Shown: piece by piece, positions 17,225-25,297 of the stretch
Layout of the letters: the number at the start of each line of letters is the position of its first letter
Position numbering within the stretch: the stretch's first letter is position 1
Assembly: GCF_001420005.1 (NCBI RefSeq)
Contig: NZ_LJAK01000002.1
Location: forward strand, 1 to 64,000
Length of the DNA stretch: 64,000 bases
Direction of reading: 5' to 3'
DNA from: Loktanella sp. 3ANDIMAR09
GTDB lineage: Bacteria; Pseudomonadota; Alphaproteobacteria; Rhodobacterales; Rhodobacteraceae
The notes under the pieces: model-generated
What the model saw: the letters and a program-made list of their open reading frames with translations, nothing else
What the model was told of the DNA's origin: nothing
Databases searched by the model: none
Position numbers and translations under genes: made by a program

Positions 17225-20158
17225 TCACTCCCGCTCGTAGATCAGGACCCCGGTGCGACGCCGATCGATTGCGTTCACACTCGTGGATCGGCCATTCTTG
17301 TTCGTCGGATTGAACGCCGTCTTCGCCGTCCACCGTCCACCCAGCAGCTCGAAGATCACGAGCAGCCCGGTTGTGGGATCGATGCGGATGTATTTGCGAT
17401 CGACAACCAGCTCCTCGCCGCCGCCCTGGTCTGCCGGGATCGGAATGGCGGAGACGCCGATCCAGATTTCGTCCGGGTCGCGGATCGCCTCGGCAAGTTG
17501 TGCGGCGTGCACTTCCCGGCCGCGCTTGAGGATCTTGTATGATCCATCAGGCTGGCGGAACAGTTCATCCGAAATCGGGATGTGTGCACCCGCCCGGTCA
17601 GTGAACAAAACAGCTTCGCCACTCCTTGCCCCGAAGCCGCGCAGGAACGCATCGACATAGAAGCTTTCGGTGCGGCCTGCTTGCAGTGTCGGTTCAGCCA
17701 GGGGCGCTCCGGTCGCGATCACGTCGGACAACGGGCGGCGGGCATCGACGTCCACGACAGTGCGCGCAGTGATCCGTTCGACCTCGGAGGGTACAAGTCC
17801 GCGTTCCCACAGATCGCCGGGCTGGTATTCGAACCCGTAGCCCAGGCCTGCAGGCTGATCGATCATCCCGCCACGGCTGGGATCGTAGATGGTTCTGACC
17901 CGGCGCGGCGGACTTTCGTCCGGGCCCGCCCGGCCCAGGCGCTCCAGGTCACGCTGCGACAGTGTACGGACGCCGCATGAGCACTTCCAATCGTTGGGCG
18001 GATAGTGCTCGTCCCAAAACGGATCGTCATGACGCAGGATCAGACCATCCCAGGCAAGGTGTTGACGCCGGGCGATTTTGGGTTTGCGGGTCTGCCCATG
18101 GCGATACTGCCAGAATGGACGCGCCTTGAGCATGTCCGGGTCGCGCATCTGCTTGAGGCGACCTGCCATGTAGGAGGTTCGCACGTTTGTCTCAAAGATC
18201 ACCCGGCTCCGCCAGCCGCGCTCACCGTTGTAGCTCCAGCCATACTTGGCGACGATCCGGTCGAAATCATCACGAAAGGCGCGCAGGCCCGTGCCGTCTT
18301 TCAACGCCGTTGCAATGGCGTCCTGAAAGTCGCGCAGCATGTCGCGGTCCTTTGCACCTGCGACGACAAATGCGCGGTCATGGTCGCCGCGCATCACGTC
18401 CGTCCAGGCAGCGGTCGGCCGGGGCGCTTTTTGCGTGAAGAATTCGATTTGCTCGCGGAAGCCCTGTTCGAAGACATCGACGTCAGCGAAAGCAGTTTCT
18501 TCAGCCTCATTGAGAACCGCATCGCGACCAGCGTAAGCGCTTGCGTTCAGTCCCAGCTCGAGACCGCTGGCGTAACCGGTCACGTCCCATTTAGCGGCGA
18601 CAATGAGTAAACGGGCGGCCGCACCTTCGAGATCGCTCGCCGCGTCTAGAACTGATCGAATGTCTGACAATCGATCAGCGTCCCACTGCTCACCCATATC
18701 TTCGAGTTGCCCGACGAGCCGCTCTTGATGATCTGCATCTGTGTCCGGTTCCGATCCGGCAAATGCCGGAGCAGCCGGTTTGCGCGGAGCCGTCTTGGGA
18801 TCGATGGTCGGTTTGGCAGGCGTGCCCGGTCCATCATCCGGACCGACCGTCGCGAAGGCATGTCGCGCCGCAACCAGCCGGTCCAACTGATCGGCGGCGA
18901 TCGCAGCCGGCGCCAGCGCCTGGATGAATTCGCGGGCATCGTCGTCGTCGATGAAAGCCGCGCTCGCGCTTACGATCTTAATGATCGCCGTCGTATCGGC
19001 AACGGCAGCCTCGGCCCGCTTCTGGCGGGTCAGTGCCGCATCCTGTTCGTTTGCGGCGCGGACACGCCAGACAAATGGCAGCTTTGCATCCGGGTAGTTA
19101 TAGGCCACCAGCCAGGCAATGAGGGTCGAGCGCAAGGTGTCGGAAAGCAGATCGGCATCTGCGTCGATCAGCATATTCAGAATATCGGCATGCACTTCGC
19201 CCGCAGCGCGCGCACCCTTGTCCTGGACGTCAGTGGTCAGTGTTTCGCCCAGCACGCCGATCGACAACTGATTGTCCCAATACTTGCACCAATCCTCGTA
19301 TGAGGCAGACGCCGACCGCGACGCTTCCAGCAAATCGACCTCTGTCCCGATGGGGACCAGCACGGCCGCTTCCTTCGAGGCCTGGCCGAGACTTGCGAGC
19401 AATTTGCGTTCCTCGTCGTCGCCGAGCCCGTAGGGAACTTTGCCAACGACTGTCGGGGCTGCGAACTTGTCGAGGAAGGTCAGCCAGAAAGCCACGCCCT
19501 CGCGCTTGAACAGGGTCGGCCAGAACAACCGTGTGCCGAGACCAAGGCCGAACGGGTTGTTTCCCTTCACGCCGTGCCGGTGCACGATGAATTTGCGATC
19601 CGGCATCTCGACGCCCTCAAACCCCTGTTCGCGGGTCAGCAGTCGTAATGTCCAGTCGATCCCGAATGTGAACCGGCGTTGATCGTGGGTGACGATCCTG
19701 TCGATGATGGCGCGGTCGCCGTCGCGGGCCCAGACGATTTCGCTAACGGCAAACCCTTTGAGGGTCGCGTCCAGCAGCTCCTCGCACAGTCGATCGAACG
19801 GAAACGATTTGAGCTGTTCACGTACGAAAGAGGCTGCCTCAAGGTCACGCGGCGCGTCGCCACCAGGTTCGATCTCCCATTCCCGCGCGATCAATGCCTT
19901 TTTGCGTTTTTGCAACACGGCCCAGGCATGGGTGTCCCGCTCGATCTCGTCATAAAGTGCAAGGCCCTTGCCTTTGCCACGCTTGATAATCGTATCGTCG
20001 GACGGTTGCAGGACGTTGGAAAAGAACGGAATGGTGATGTCGCTGCGCACATCGGCGATGATGGCACGCGCATCCTTCGGCAGGTTGCGGCGCGAGGCCA
20101 CATCGCCCGCGGCGAGTGCGACGGATGAGGTCGGGGCGTCGGTGACATGATCGGTCAT
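17225..20158 (-). CDS. Portal (DUF935)-MuF-nuclease-like fusion protein
   Basis: 977 aa, far longer than a portal alone (about 500). Residues 1-430 are a DUF935/Mu gp29 portal (GLALYDEIERDTHAWAVLQK, EWEIEPGG, FAVSEIVWA, NPFGLGLGTRLFWPTLFKRE, DNQLSIGVLGETLTTD). After a Pro-rich linker (440-475) comes a MuF/gp30 minor head domain (about 500-735: RVIFETNVRTSYMAGRLKQM and the hallmark YPPNDWKCSCGV). Residues about 830-977 (IRDPDEIWIG, KYIRIDPTTGLLVIFELLGG with RWTAKTAFNPT, RRRTGVLIYE) resemble the PBECR-type (barnase-EndoU-RelE-like) nuclease domains at the ends of MuF proteins. ATGA overlap with terminase. Portal and MuF calls are firm; the nuclease call is by pattern memory. Confidence 0.88.
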   Translation of the reverse strand: MTDHVTDAPTSSVALAAGDVASRRNLPKDARAIIADVRSDITIPFFSNVLQPSDDTIIKRGKGKGLALYDEIERDTHAWAVLQKRKKALIAREWEIEPGGDAPRDLEAASFVREQLKSFPFDRLCEELLDATLKGFAVSEIVWARDGDRAIIDRIVTHDQRRFTFGIDWTLRLLTREQGFEGVEMPDRKFIVHRHGVKGNNPFGLGLGTRLFWPTLFKREGVAFWLTFLDKFAAPTVVGKVPYGLGDDEERKLLASLGQASKEAAVLVPIGTEVDLLEASRSASASYEDWCKYWDNQLSIGVLGETLTTDVQDKGARAAGEVHADILNMLIDADADLLSDTLRSTLIAWLVAYNYPDAKLPFVWRVRAANEQDAALTRQKRAEAAVADTTAIIKIVSASAAFIDDDDAREFIQALAPAAIAADQLDRLVAARHAFATVGPDDGPGTPAKPTIDPKTAPRKPAAPAFAGSEPDTDADHQERLVGQLEDMGEQWDADRLSDIRSVLDAASDLEGAAARLLIVAAKWDVTGYASGLELGLNASAYAGRDAVLNEAEETAFADVDVFEQGFREQIEFFTQKAPRPTAAWTDVMRGDHDRAFVVAGAKDRDMLRDFQDAIATALKDGTGLRAFRDDFDRIVAKYGWSYNGERGWRSRVIFETNVRTSYMAGRLKQMRDPDMLKARPFWQYRHGQTRKPKIARRQHLAWDGLILRHDDPFWDEHYPPNDWKCSCGVRTLSQRDLERLGRAGPDESPPRRVRTIYDPSRGGMIDQPAGLGYGFEYQPGDLWERGLVPSEVERITARTVVDVDARRPLSDVIATGAPLAEPTLQAGRTESFYVDAFLRGFGARSGEAVLFTDRAGAHIPISDELFRQPDGSYKILKRGREVHAAQLAEAIRDPDEIWIGVSAIPIPADQGGGEELVVDRKYIRIDPTTGLLVIFELLGGRWTAKTAFNPTNKNGRSTSVNAIDRRRTGVLIYERE

Positions 20159-21822
20159 TCGAGGCGGTATCCTTGGGTCAGAGAAGACGATGTACCGGGA
20201 CCGGTACCGCGCACCAATGGCGCGCCGCCTGCAACACGTGCGAAGCGAACGGCGTGCTGCCAGAGCATATCGAGACAGTCCGGACCATCGTCGTGATCAG
20301 CGTTGGGCCATTGCTGGAGCTGGTCGATCAGTGTGCTCTGACTGGTGTGAAACCGGATCATGCCGGCAGCGGTCGGTGGTTGTAGCCGCTCGATGCGCAG
20401 ATCCTTGTCGGCATACGGTGTCACCGGATGTGCGGACAGGGGCACGTTTCCACGGACAGCCTCTCGCATGAGAGATGTCCGCAGGAACTCCTGGAACTGA
20501 ACGGCTTCGACGAACCACAGATGGCAGCGGTATTCGCGTTGCAGGGCGATGGTGTCGCTGATGATGATATCCGGCAGGCGCTTGCGGATCGACGCCTCGA
20601 GTACATCCATCTCGCCGGACTGTGGATCGATGCCGCCGATCAGGATCGCGGAAGGATCGCGCCCATGACCTTTCTTGCCCAGTGACGGGTCGATCGCACC
20701 GAAATGGATCAGTGTCGGGCGGCGCTGGACCCAGTAGGTCAGATCACCGAACGGGTTGTTGTCCGAAATCGGTTTGTTTTGGTACTCGGTCGCGAAACTT
20801 GCGTGTCCCGCAGCGCGCTTCATCATCAAAAACGGCAGAGGTTGCATGCTGGGCCAATTCACCACAGCTCCCGCGTTCATCGCTTCAGCGCGGTCGGCAT
20901 AGAAGGCCTCGGCCGCATCGGGGCCTTCGTTCTGAAATACCTCCTCGAAGGCATCCCACAGGTCCATGTTGTCCGGCCAGACCATGATCGCCTGGAACTG
21001 GGTCGTGCGCCATGCGGGTGACTTTGCCTTGCGGGCAAGAACTGCGTCGAAATGCAGGATCGTGCCGACGTAGACGATCCGCAGTGAGCCATCGGGCGGT
21101 CCGACTTCGGCCACGGCCTTGTCGATCCAGCTTTCAAGCTTGCGGCGCTGTTCGATCGAGCGGACGTTCTCGTCGTTTTCGAGATCATCGAGAAACACCA
21201 GACCGGGGCGAAACGGCCCGTGCCGGCGGCCACGAATTTTTTGCAATGCGCCCACGCCTTCCACACGGATGTCGTTGCGTGTGACGATCTCGCCTTCGCG
21301 CCAAACCCTGCCGGCACCGCAAGCCTGCGGGAAGTCGTGTGCCAGGCGCGGGTTCGCTGTCAGTTCGGACTTGATCGCCTCGATCAGCAGTGCGGCCTGA
21401 CCGTAGACGTCGCAGATTTCTAGAATGTAGTGTTCCAGGCCCAGCACGATCGCGTAAAGCGCACCGCCGAGTGAGAGGTGTGTCGATTTGGATGAACCAC
21501 GCGGGGCGACGAAGCATTCCTTGGCACCTTTGCGCCGGTCGCCTTCGATGGCATGCAGCATGCGTGGAAAGCGCTCGAATGCGGCTTCGTGAAACAGGCT
21601 GGCTTCTCCGCGCACGTAATGCGGCAGGTAGGTTTCCACAAAAAACCGAAACCCGCTTTCGCGGTCGCTCACACGCCGTAGCCGTTCCGCCTTGCTCTGC
21701 GGGTCGCTGGCAAAGGCATCGACCGAAAGCTCGATCCAGCGATCGAGCGATGCGGCATGGGCTGCGACAGCTTCCTTGAACGCGCGGGGTGTCAGTGTCT
21801 TTTGCAGGGCGGGGCGTTTCAC
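20155..21822 (-). CDS. Phage terminase large subunit (Mu gp28-like)
   Basis: 555 aa. ATPase: Walker A-like APRGSSKS at 106-113 and Walker B VFLDDLE at 209-215, with the coupling region VYVGTILHFDA after it. Nuclease: AIDPSLGKKGHGRD with Asp378, and further acidic residues later (HDDGPDCLDML). This packaging motor works with the DUF1804 protein, packaging Mu-style from integrated copies. It overlaps both neighbours by four bases. Confidence 0.95.
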   Translation of the reverse strand: MKRPALQKTLTPRAFKEAVAAHAASLDRWIELSVDAFASDPQSKAERLRRVSDRESGFRFFVETYLPHYVRGEASLFHEAAFERFPRMLHAIEGDRRKGAKECFVAPRGSSKSTHLSLGGALYAIVLGLEHYILEICDVYGQAALLIEAIKSELTANPRLAHDFPQACGAGRVWREGEIVTRNDIRVEGVGALQKIRGRRHGPFRPGLVFLDDLENDENVRSIEQRRKLESWIDKAVAEVGPPDGSLRIVYVGTILHFDAVLARKAKSPAWRTTQFQAIMVWPDNMDLWDAFEEVFQNEGPDAAEAFYADRAEAMNAGAVVNWPSMQPLPFLMMKRAAGHASFATEYQNKPISDNNPFGDLTYWVQRRPTLIHFGAIDPSLGKKGHGRDPSAILIGGIDPQSGEMDVLEASIRKRLPDIIISDTIALQREYRCHLWFVEAVQFQEFLRTSLMREAVRGNVPLSAHPVTPYADKDLRIERLQPPTAAGMIRFHTSQSTLIDQLQQWPNADHDDGPDCLDMLWQHAVRFARVAGGAPLVRGTGPGTSSSLTQGYRLE

Positions 21823-22337
21823 GCGTAGGCCTCGACCAGGTGATCAGAGAAGGGGGCTGAAATCTGCAACAGGATTTGAGCGTGCTCGGGGTAATTGTCC
21901 CGCACAAAGACCATCAGCCTTTGAATGACGTCCTGGGCCACACCGAGTTCGGAGATCTTCGGCGCAAGCTTTCCAGCCGACGCGGTCATCTTGGTCATGG
22001 CATCCGCGAGCGACGTCATCATCATGATCCGTTTGTCGATCGGCAGTTGGTCCGCGCGCTCTTTCAGGCCATCGGCCTTGAGATCGTCGATGGCGGATTG
22101 TGCCATGATCATGAACTCTTCGACGACAGTGGTGATCACCGCATCAAGGCCTTCGCCCGCGATCATATGTGCCGCCCTGGCCGTCTCCCAGTTGTCGCCG
22201 GCCGCGAGGGCTGCACGTTTCCACCGACCGATGGTATTGGTCGAGACACCAACGGACAGCCCGATCATCGCGAGGGTGCGGCGTTTGTAGATAAATTCCG
22301 AGCGGGCCTGACGCCGCTTGTCGTTGTCACCTGTCAT
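21819..22337 (-). CDS. DUF1804 protein, probable small terminase
   Basis: 172 aa from ATG 22337; the open frame continues to 22379 but that would run deep into the o-spanin gene. DUF1804 features: a helix-turn-helix (RTLAMIGLSVGVSTNTIGRW KRAAL at about 20-45) and WETARAAHMIAGEGLDAV, then long helices. Located just before the large terminase in Mu-like phages, with a DNA-binding N-terminus, it probably serves as the packaging-recognition subunit. Confidence 0.88.
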   Translation of the reverse strand: MTGDNDKRRQARSEFIYKRRTLAMIGLSVGVSTNTIGRWKRAALAAGDNWETARAAHMIAGEGLDAVITTVVEEFMIMAQSAIDDLKADGLKERADQLPIDKRIMMMTSLADAMTKMTASAGKLAPKISELGVAQDVIQRLMVFVRDNYPEHAQILLQISAPFSDHLVEAYA

Positions 22338-22656
22338 GGCCGGGAGGTCCTGTTGAAATGATGCGGTCCTGCAAACCACGATACTGTGTCACGACACGGG
22401 CGTGACGACGACGGCAATCGCCGAGCGCGACGCGGTGATCGGCCAGGATGGACCGCAGATCGATGCCCTCTGAAATACCGGGATCGGCACAAGGCATTGC
22501 GTCCTGTGGTGACAGGTCCGCCAGTGCAGCGGTGATCGTCACGGTTGCAGGCAACGGCCCGGCACTATTATCGTCCGAGGCTGCGCAGGCGGTCAGCGTC
22601 ATCACCAGAAGCGATGCACCGATCAGGCGACAGGTCTGATTTGTAAGTTTCGGCAT
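22327..22656 (-). CDS. Outer-membrane spanin lipoprotein (Rz1-like)
   Basis: 109 aa. Signal sequence with lipobox: LIGASLLVMTLTAC, Cys24 as lipidated residue, followed by AASDDNSAGPLPATVTITAA (mature Pro content is modest). The start lies inside the i-spanin gene in another frame, and the two overlap by 89 bases, the usual Rz/Rz1 arrangement. It should link the outer membrane to the i-spanin for the last lysis step. Confidence 0.82.
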   Translation of the reverse strand: MPKLTNQTCRLIGASLLVMTLTACAASDDNSAGPLPATVTITAALADLSPQDAMPCADPGISEGIDLRSILADHRVALGDCRRRHARVVTQYRGLQDRIISTGPPGHDR

Positions 22657-22924
22657 CTGATTTGTCCTGGTCTAGGGTTGCGGCATCCTGAGCGGCCGCG
22701 CGGTCGGCCTCATTGCGGGCGTTGCGGGCGACACCGATGATGCGGTCGAGCTCGAGGCGCGCTTGCCGTCTGTCCTCGATTTCTGCCGCCAGTCGGTCGT
22801 GTTCACACCGCGCACCGCCAAGCCCAAAGCCGAGCCAAAAGATGACGAGGAAAAGCAGGCAGATCAGCATCGGCCAACCGACACGGCCAAGCGGCAGGCG
22901 CGAGATGATCGACATCAGCCACAT
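22568..22924 (-). CDS. Inner-membrane spanin (Rz-like)
   Basis: 118 aa. One transmembrane segment (WPMLICLLFLVIFWLGFGLG, about residues 17-36) and then a charged coiled-coil periplasmic part (HDRLAAEIEDRRQARLELDR), ending RLRSLGR. The ATG overlaps the endolysin stop by one base (TAATG). Topology and the overlapping lipoprotein gene identify it as an i-spanin. Confidence 0.85.
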   Translation of the reverse strand: MWLMSIISRLPLGRVGWPMLICLLFLVIFWLGFGLGGARCEHDRLAAEIEDRRQARLELDRIIGVARNARNEADRAAAQDAATLDQDKSDAETYKSDLSPDRCIASGDDADRLRSLGR

Positions 22925-23985
22925 TACAGGGTGCGGCCCGTGCGATGATCATCGACCCGCGCCTTTCCTGCTTTAATAGCCTGGAACACAACCAGCGCGC
23001 CACAGACGACGACACCGCCGCCCAGCACCGGCCCCAGGGAATTGAATACGCCTTCGTACACGCCCACACTCTCGGCCAGCCGCGTGAGGATGCCCGTGCT
23101 GTCCTCGATGACGCTTACGACGCCACCGGCTGTCAGGGCGCTGCCGACCGCACCTTGTGCAACAGAGGCCTTGGCGATCCGCGACCCGCTTGCGGCCAGA
23201 TCGGTGACGGTCGCCGTCTCTCGCGCTGCGTTCAAAGACCGCCGTATGGCGTCGTCGAGCGCCTCGAAGGTTGCCGACCCTGCAACGCCATCGGTCATCA
23301 GGTCATTGTCGGCCTGGAATGCCAGAACAGCATCACGGGTCAGCTTGCCGAAATCGCCGTCGATCTTGCCAGGGTGATAGCCCAGTCCGGTCAATGTGCG
23401 CTGGAGTTGCGAGACGGGCGCGCCTTTCGCACCCATGCGCAGATTGAGGGCTGCAGGGTGCCCCTTGCGGCTTTCCGGGCGCTCTAGGCCGGACAGGTCC
23501 CCACGTTGAACCGATTTCGCCGACCAGTATTTTTCCTTGGCAATTGTCTTGCCCTCGGCAGTCATCTCGCCATCGACCAATCCCAGCACGTCCTCGTAGT
23601 CGAAGACGGGGCAGGATTTTGCAGCAACTTCGCAATGACCCCGGAACCGGATTTGACCGTTGTAGGCGTTCTCGATCTGCTCGCAGATGTCGAGCAGGGC
23701 GTCCGTTTGGTTGTCGGTGAACTTGTCAACTTCGAGGCCGTGCAGGCAAATCGCGATGGTGCCGCGATTGTGGCCGCCCTGGGCCGCTGGCGTCAGTTCC
23801 AGACTGCGACCATCCTCGACCGTGCCATCCTTGCGGATAAACAGGTGATAGCCGATGCCGTTCCAGCCATTCACGCGATGCCAGGCATCCATCGTCGCAG
23901 CGTTGTCATGCTTTGGGTTGTCGCTGGCGGAGCAATGGATGAATACCGTATGGACGGCGCGGCGTGGTTTTTGAAAATTGTACAT
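22924..23985 (-). CDS. Endolysin: amidase + PG-binding domain + membrane tail
   Basis: 353 aa. Residues 1-150 are an amidase_2/PGRP domain: VFIHCSASDNPKHD (His17 as likely zinc ligand), GWNGIGYHLFIRKDGT, and FRGHCEVAAKSCPVFDYEDV with HC/CP zinc-site pattern. Residues about 185-250 are a PG_binding_1 domain (GAPVSQLQRTLTGLGYHPGK, IDGDFGKLTRDAVLAFQADN). The last 80 residues hold hydrophobic segments (AVGSALTAGGVVSVI; LGPVLGGGVVVCGALVVFQA), a holin-like or anchor tail. No separate holin gene is visible nearby. Confidence 0.92.
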   Translation of the reverse strand: MYNFQKPRRAVHTVFIHCSASDNPKHDNAATMDAWHRVNGWNGIGYHLFIRKDGTVEDGRSLELTPAAQGGHNRGTIAICLHGLEVDKFTDNQTDALLDICEQIENAYNGQIRFRGHCEVAAKSCPVFDYEDVLGLVDGEMTAEGKTIAKEKYWSAKSVQRGDLSGLERPESRKGHPAALNLRMGAKGAPVSQLQRTLTGLGYHPGKIDGDFGKLTRDAVLAFQADNDLMTDGVAGSATFEALDDAIRRSLNAARETATVTDLAASGSRIAKASVAQGAVGSALTAGGVVSVIEDSTGILTRLAESVGVYEGVFNSLGPVLGGGVVVCGALVVFQAIKAGKARVDDHRTGRTL

Positions 23986-23995
23986 GGCGACCTCT

Positions 23996-24015
23996 GGGGA
24001 CTTCGGATTGTCCCC
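23996..24015. promoter_or_regulatory. Dyad upstream of lysis/late operon
   Basis: Inverted repeat GGGGAC-N8-GTCCCC ten bases upstream of the endolysin ATG, in the gap after the Mor gene. Mor-type activators bind dyads upstream of their promoters, so it could be a regulatory site. It is close to the start codon, so a stem in the mRNA leader is equally possible. Confidence 0.35.
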
Positions 24016-24044
24016 TGTGTCGCGCGCGCGCGGGCATGAGTAGG

Positions 24045-24062
24045 GGCGGACAGATGTCCGCC
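24045..24062. repeat. GGCGGAC hairpin after Mor gene
   Basis: Perfect seven-base stem GGCGGAC / GTCCGCC, loop AGAT, nine bases after the Mor stop on the minus strand, at the border of early and late genes. Flanks (CTT before, CCCC after on the minus strand) match the copy at 4347-4364. No T-run. Confidence 0.75.
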
Positions 24063-24071
24063 AAGCTCCGA

Positions 24072-24479
24072 TCAGTCCAGATCGCCGAACAGATCGTCCT
24101 GCCGATCGTCATGCTGCGCACTGTTTGCCAGTCGGCGCACGTGGCGCTGGCTGATGTTGACCTCGCGGGCGATTTCCCACCTTTTGAGGCCGCGCGCTTC
24201 CAGTTCCAGGACCCGGCGCCTGACCTGACCGGGGTCAAGCGTTGTGGGAACATGGATCGTATTGTCGCCGTAAAAGTCACACAGCATTTCAGCTTGCTCG
24301 CGTCCCAGCGCCATCAGTTTGTGGCCGTCTCGTAGCTTGTGCGGCACTTTCAGCTCGACACCGGCAAAATGTTCCACGAGGGCAAAGACCATGCCCATGC
24401 CCAAGGTTTCGGCCACGTCCTGCATTGACCCGGTCAGGGCGTCTAACGGGATATTGCGGGAGTTGTGGCCGATGTTCAT
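24072..24479 (-). CDS. Mor-type transcription activator
   Basis: 135 aa. Mor/C family pattern: GMVFALVEHFAGVELKVPHK, DGHKLMALGREQAEMLCDFY and GDNTIHVP, then a C-terminal HTH (LKRWEIAREVNISQRHVRRL at about 97-118). In Mu, Mor turns on the next transcription stage. Here it is the last gene before the lysis and head genes, so it probably activates them. ATGA overlap with gemA. Confidence 0.85.
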   Translation of the reverse strand: MNIGHNSRNIPLDALTGSMQDVAETLGMGMVFALVEHFAGVELKVPHKLRDGHKLMALGREQAEMLCDFYGDNTIHVPTTLDPGQVRRRVLELEARGLKRWEIAREVNISQRHVRRLANSAQHDDRQDDLFGDLD

Positions 24480-24907
24480 TTTGCCTTCGCCTTGCCGCGC
24501 TTTTCCATGGATTTGAGCGTCTCGATGATCGGTGACGCCTGTTCGTAGGTCAGGAACTCTGGATCCGCGACAGCCGTTCCATTCTTGTCAGCGCGACCCG
24601 CCACGAACGTGCGCAACGCTTTCGCCGATCCGTCCTCGACGACGCCCAGCCTGGCGCACGACGCCCAAAGCGCATGGATCAGACGGACATATCCTTTTTT
24701 CGAGATACCGGGCTTTGTGGCACTGCCTTTGCCGCGGCGCACCACGAACCCGCGTGCCTTGAAATCGTCCACCACTGCCAAGCGCTGTTTCTCGGTCATA
24801 TCGCGCAAAGACCGCTTTCCCGTGACGCGCTCGAGCACGTCACGGAAATCGTCATCGCCTAACCCGAACTCGCGTTTGGCGACATGCAGGATCGGGATCG
24901 TCTTCAT
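24476..24907 (-). CDS. gemA: GemA-like regulatory protein (DUF1018)
   Basis: 143 aa from ATG 24907, overlapping the previous gene as ATGA. The DUF1018 pattern is clear: IPILHVAKREFGLGDDDFRD with VLERVTGKRSLRDMTEKQR, then GYVRLIHALWASCARLGVVE. In Mu, GemA is an early protein that alters host gene expression and DNA supercoiling-linked functions. It lies just before Mor, as in Mu (gemA-mor). Confidence 0.9.
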   Translation of the reverse strand: MKTIPILHVAKREFGLGDDDFRDVLERVTGKRSLRDMTEKQRLAVVDDFKARGFVVRRGKGSATKPGISKKGYVRLIHALWASCARLGVVEDGSAKALRTFVAGRADKNGTAVADPEFLTYEQASPIIETLKSMEKRGKAKAK

Positions 24908-25158
24908 GCCGACACCGCAACGGCACGTGCAATCGGCGGACCCCAGTTGAAGTTCTCGGGGGCTTGGCTCTTGTCCATGCCAAGTACGGCCACCCGCCAG
25001 CGTTCCGGCGATCCCTCGACATGGTGGTTCTCGAAGACTTCGACGGGTTCCATCGGTTCGGATGCGGCATCCTCGACAACGTAGTTCGTACCGGGGTCCA
25101 CAGCCTGCAGCTGTGCCCACCAGAATCCTTCCTCGGTAAATGTCGGCACGGTGCTCAT
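24904..25158 (-). CDS. Hypothetical early phage protein
   Basis: 84 aa from ATG 25158, translationally coupled on both sides (ATGA overlaps with the zinc-finger gene upstream and gemA downstream). It is acidic (VVEDAASEPMEPVEVFENHH) with aromatic residues (EEGFWWAQL, NFNWGPPIARAV). No family recognised. Confidence 0.75.
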   Translation of the reverse strand: MSTVPTFTEEGFWWAQLQAVDPGTNYVVEDAASEPMEPVEVFENHHVEGSPERWRVAVLGMDKSQAPENFNWGPPIARAVAVSA

Positions 25159-25295
25159 TGCTGATCCTCCGGCTTGGAACCGGCGCAGGATGCCATGTGA
25201 AACTTGAGCCCCTTTTCGCCGCGAACGATTTTGCCACAACCTGGGCACGTCGTTGTCGTCCCGTCGCTGGCGATCTTTGTTGTACGCGATCCCAT
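25155..25295 (-). CDS. Tiny C2HC zinc-finger protein
   Basis: 46 aa, ATG 25295 to TGA 25155, filling the gap between DUF3164 and the 84-aa gene, with ATGA overlap downstream. It contains CPGC (Cys17, Cys20), His33 and Cys37, i.e. CX2CX12HX3C, a single zinc finger, in a basic chain starting MGSRTTKIAS. Likely DNA or RNA binding; possibly an early host-takeover or anti-defence factor. Function unknown. Confidence 0.75.
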   Translation of the reverse strand: MGSRTTKIASDGTTTTCPGCGKIVRGEKGLKFHMASCAGSKPEDQQ

Positions 25296-25297
25296 GA

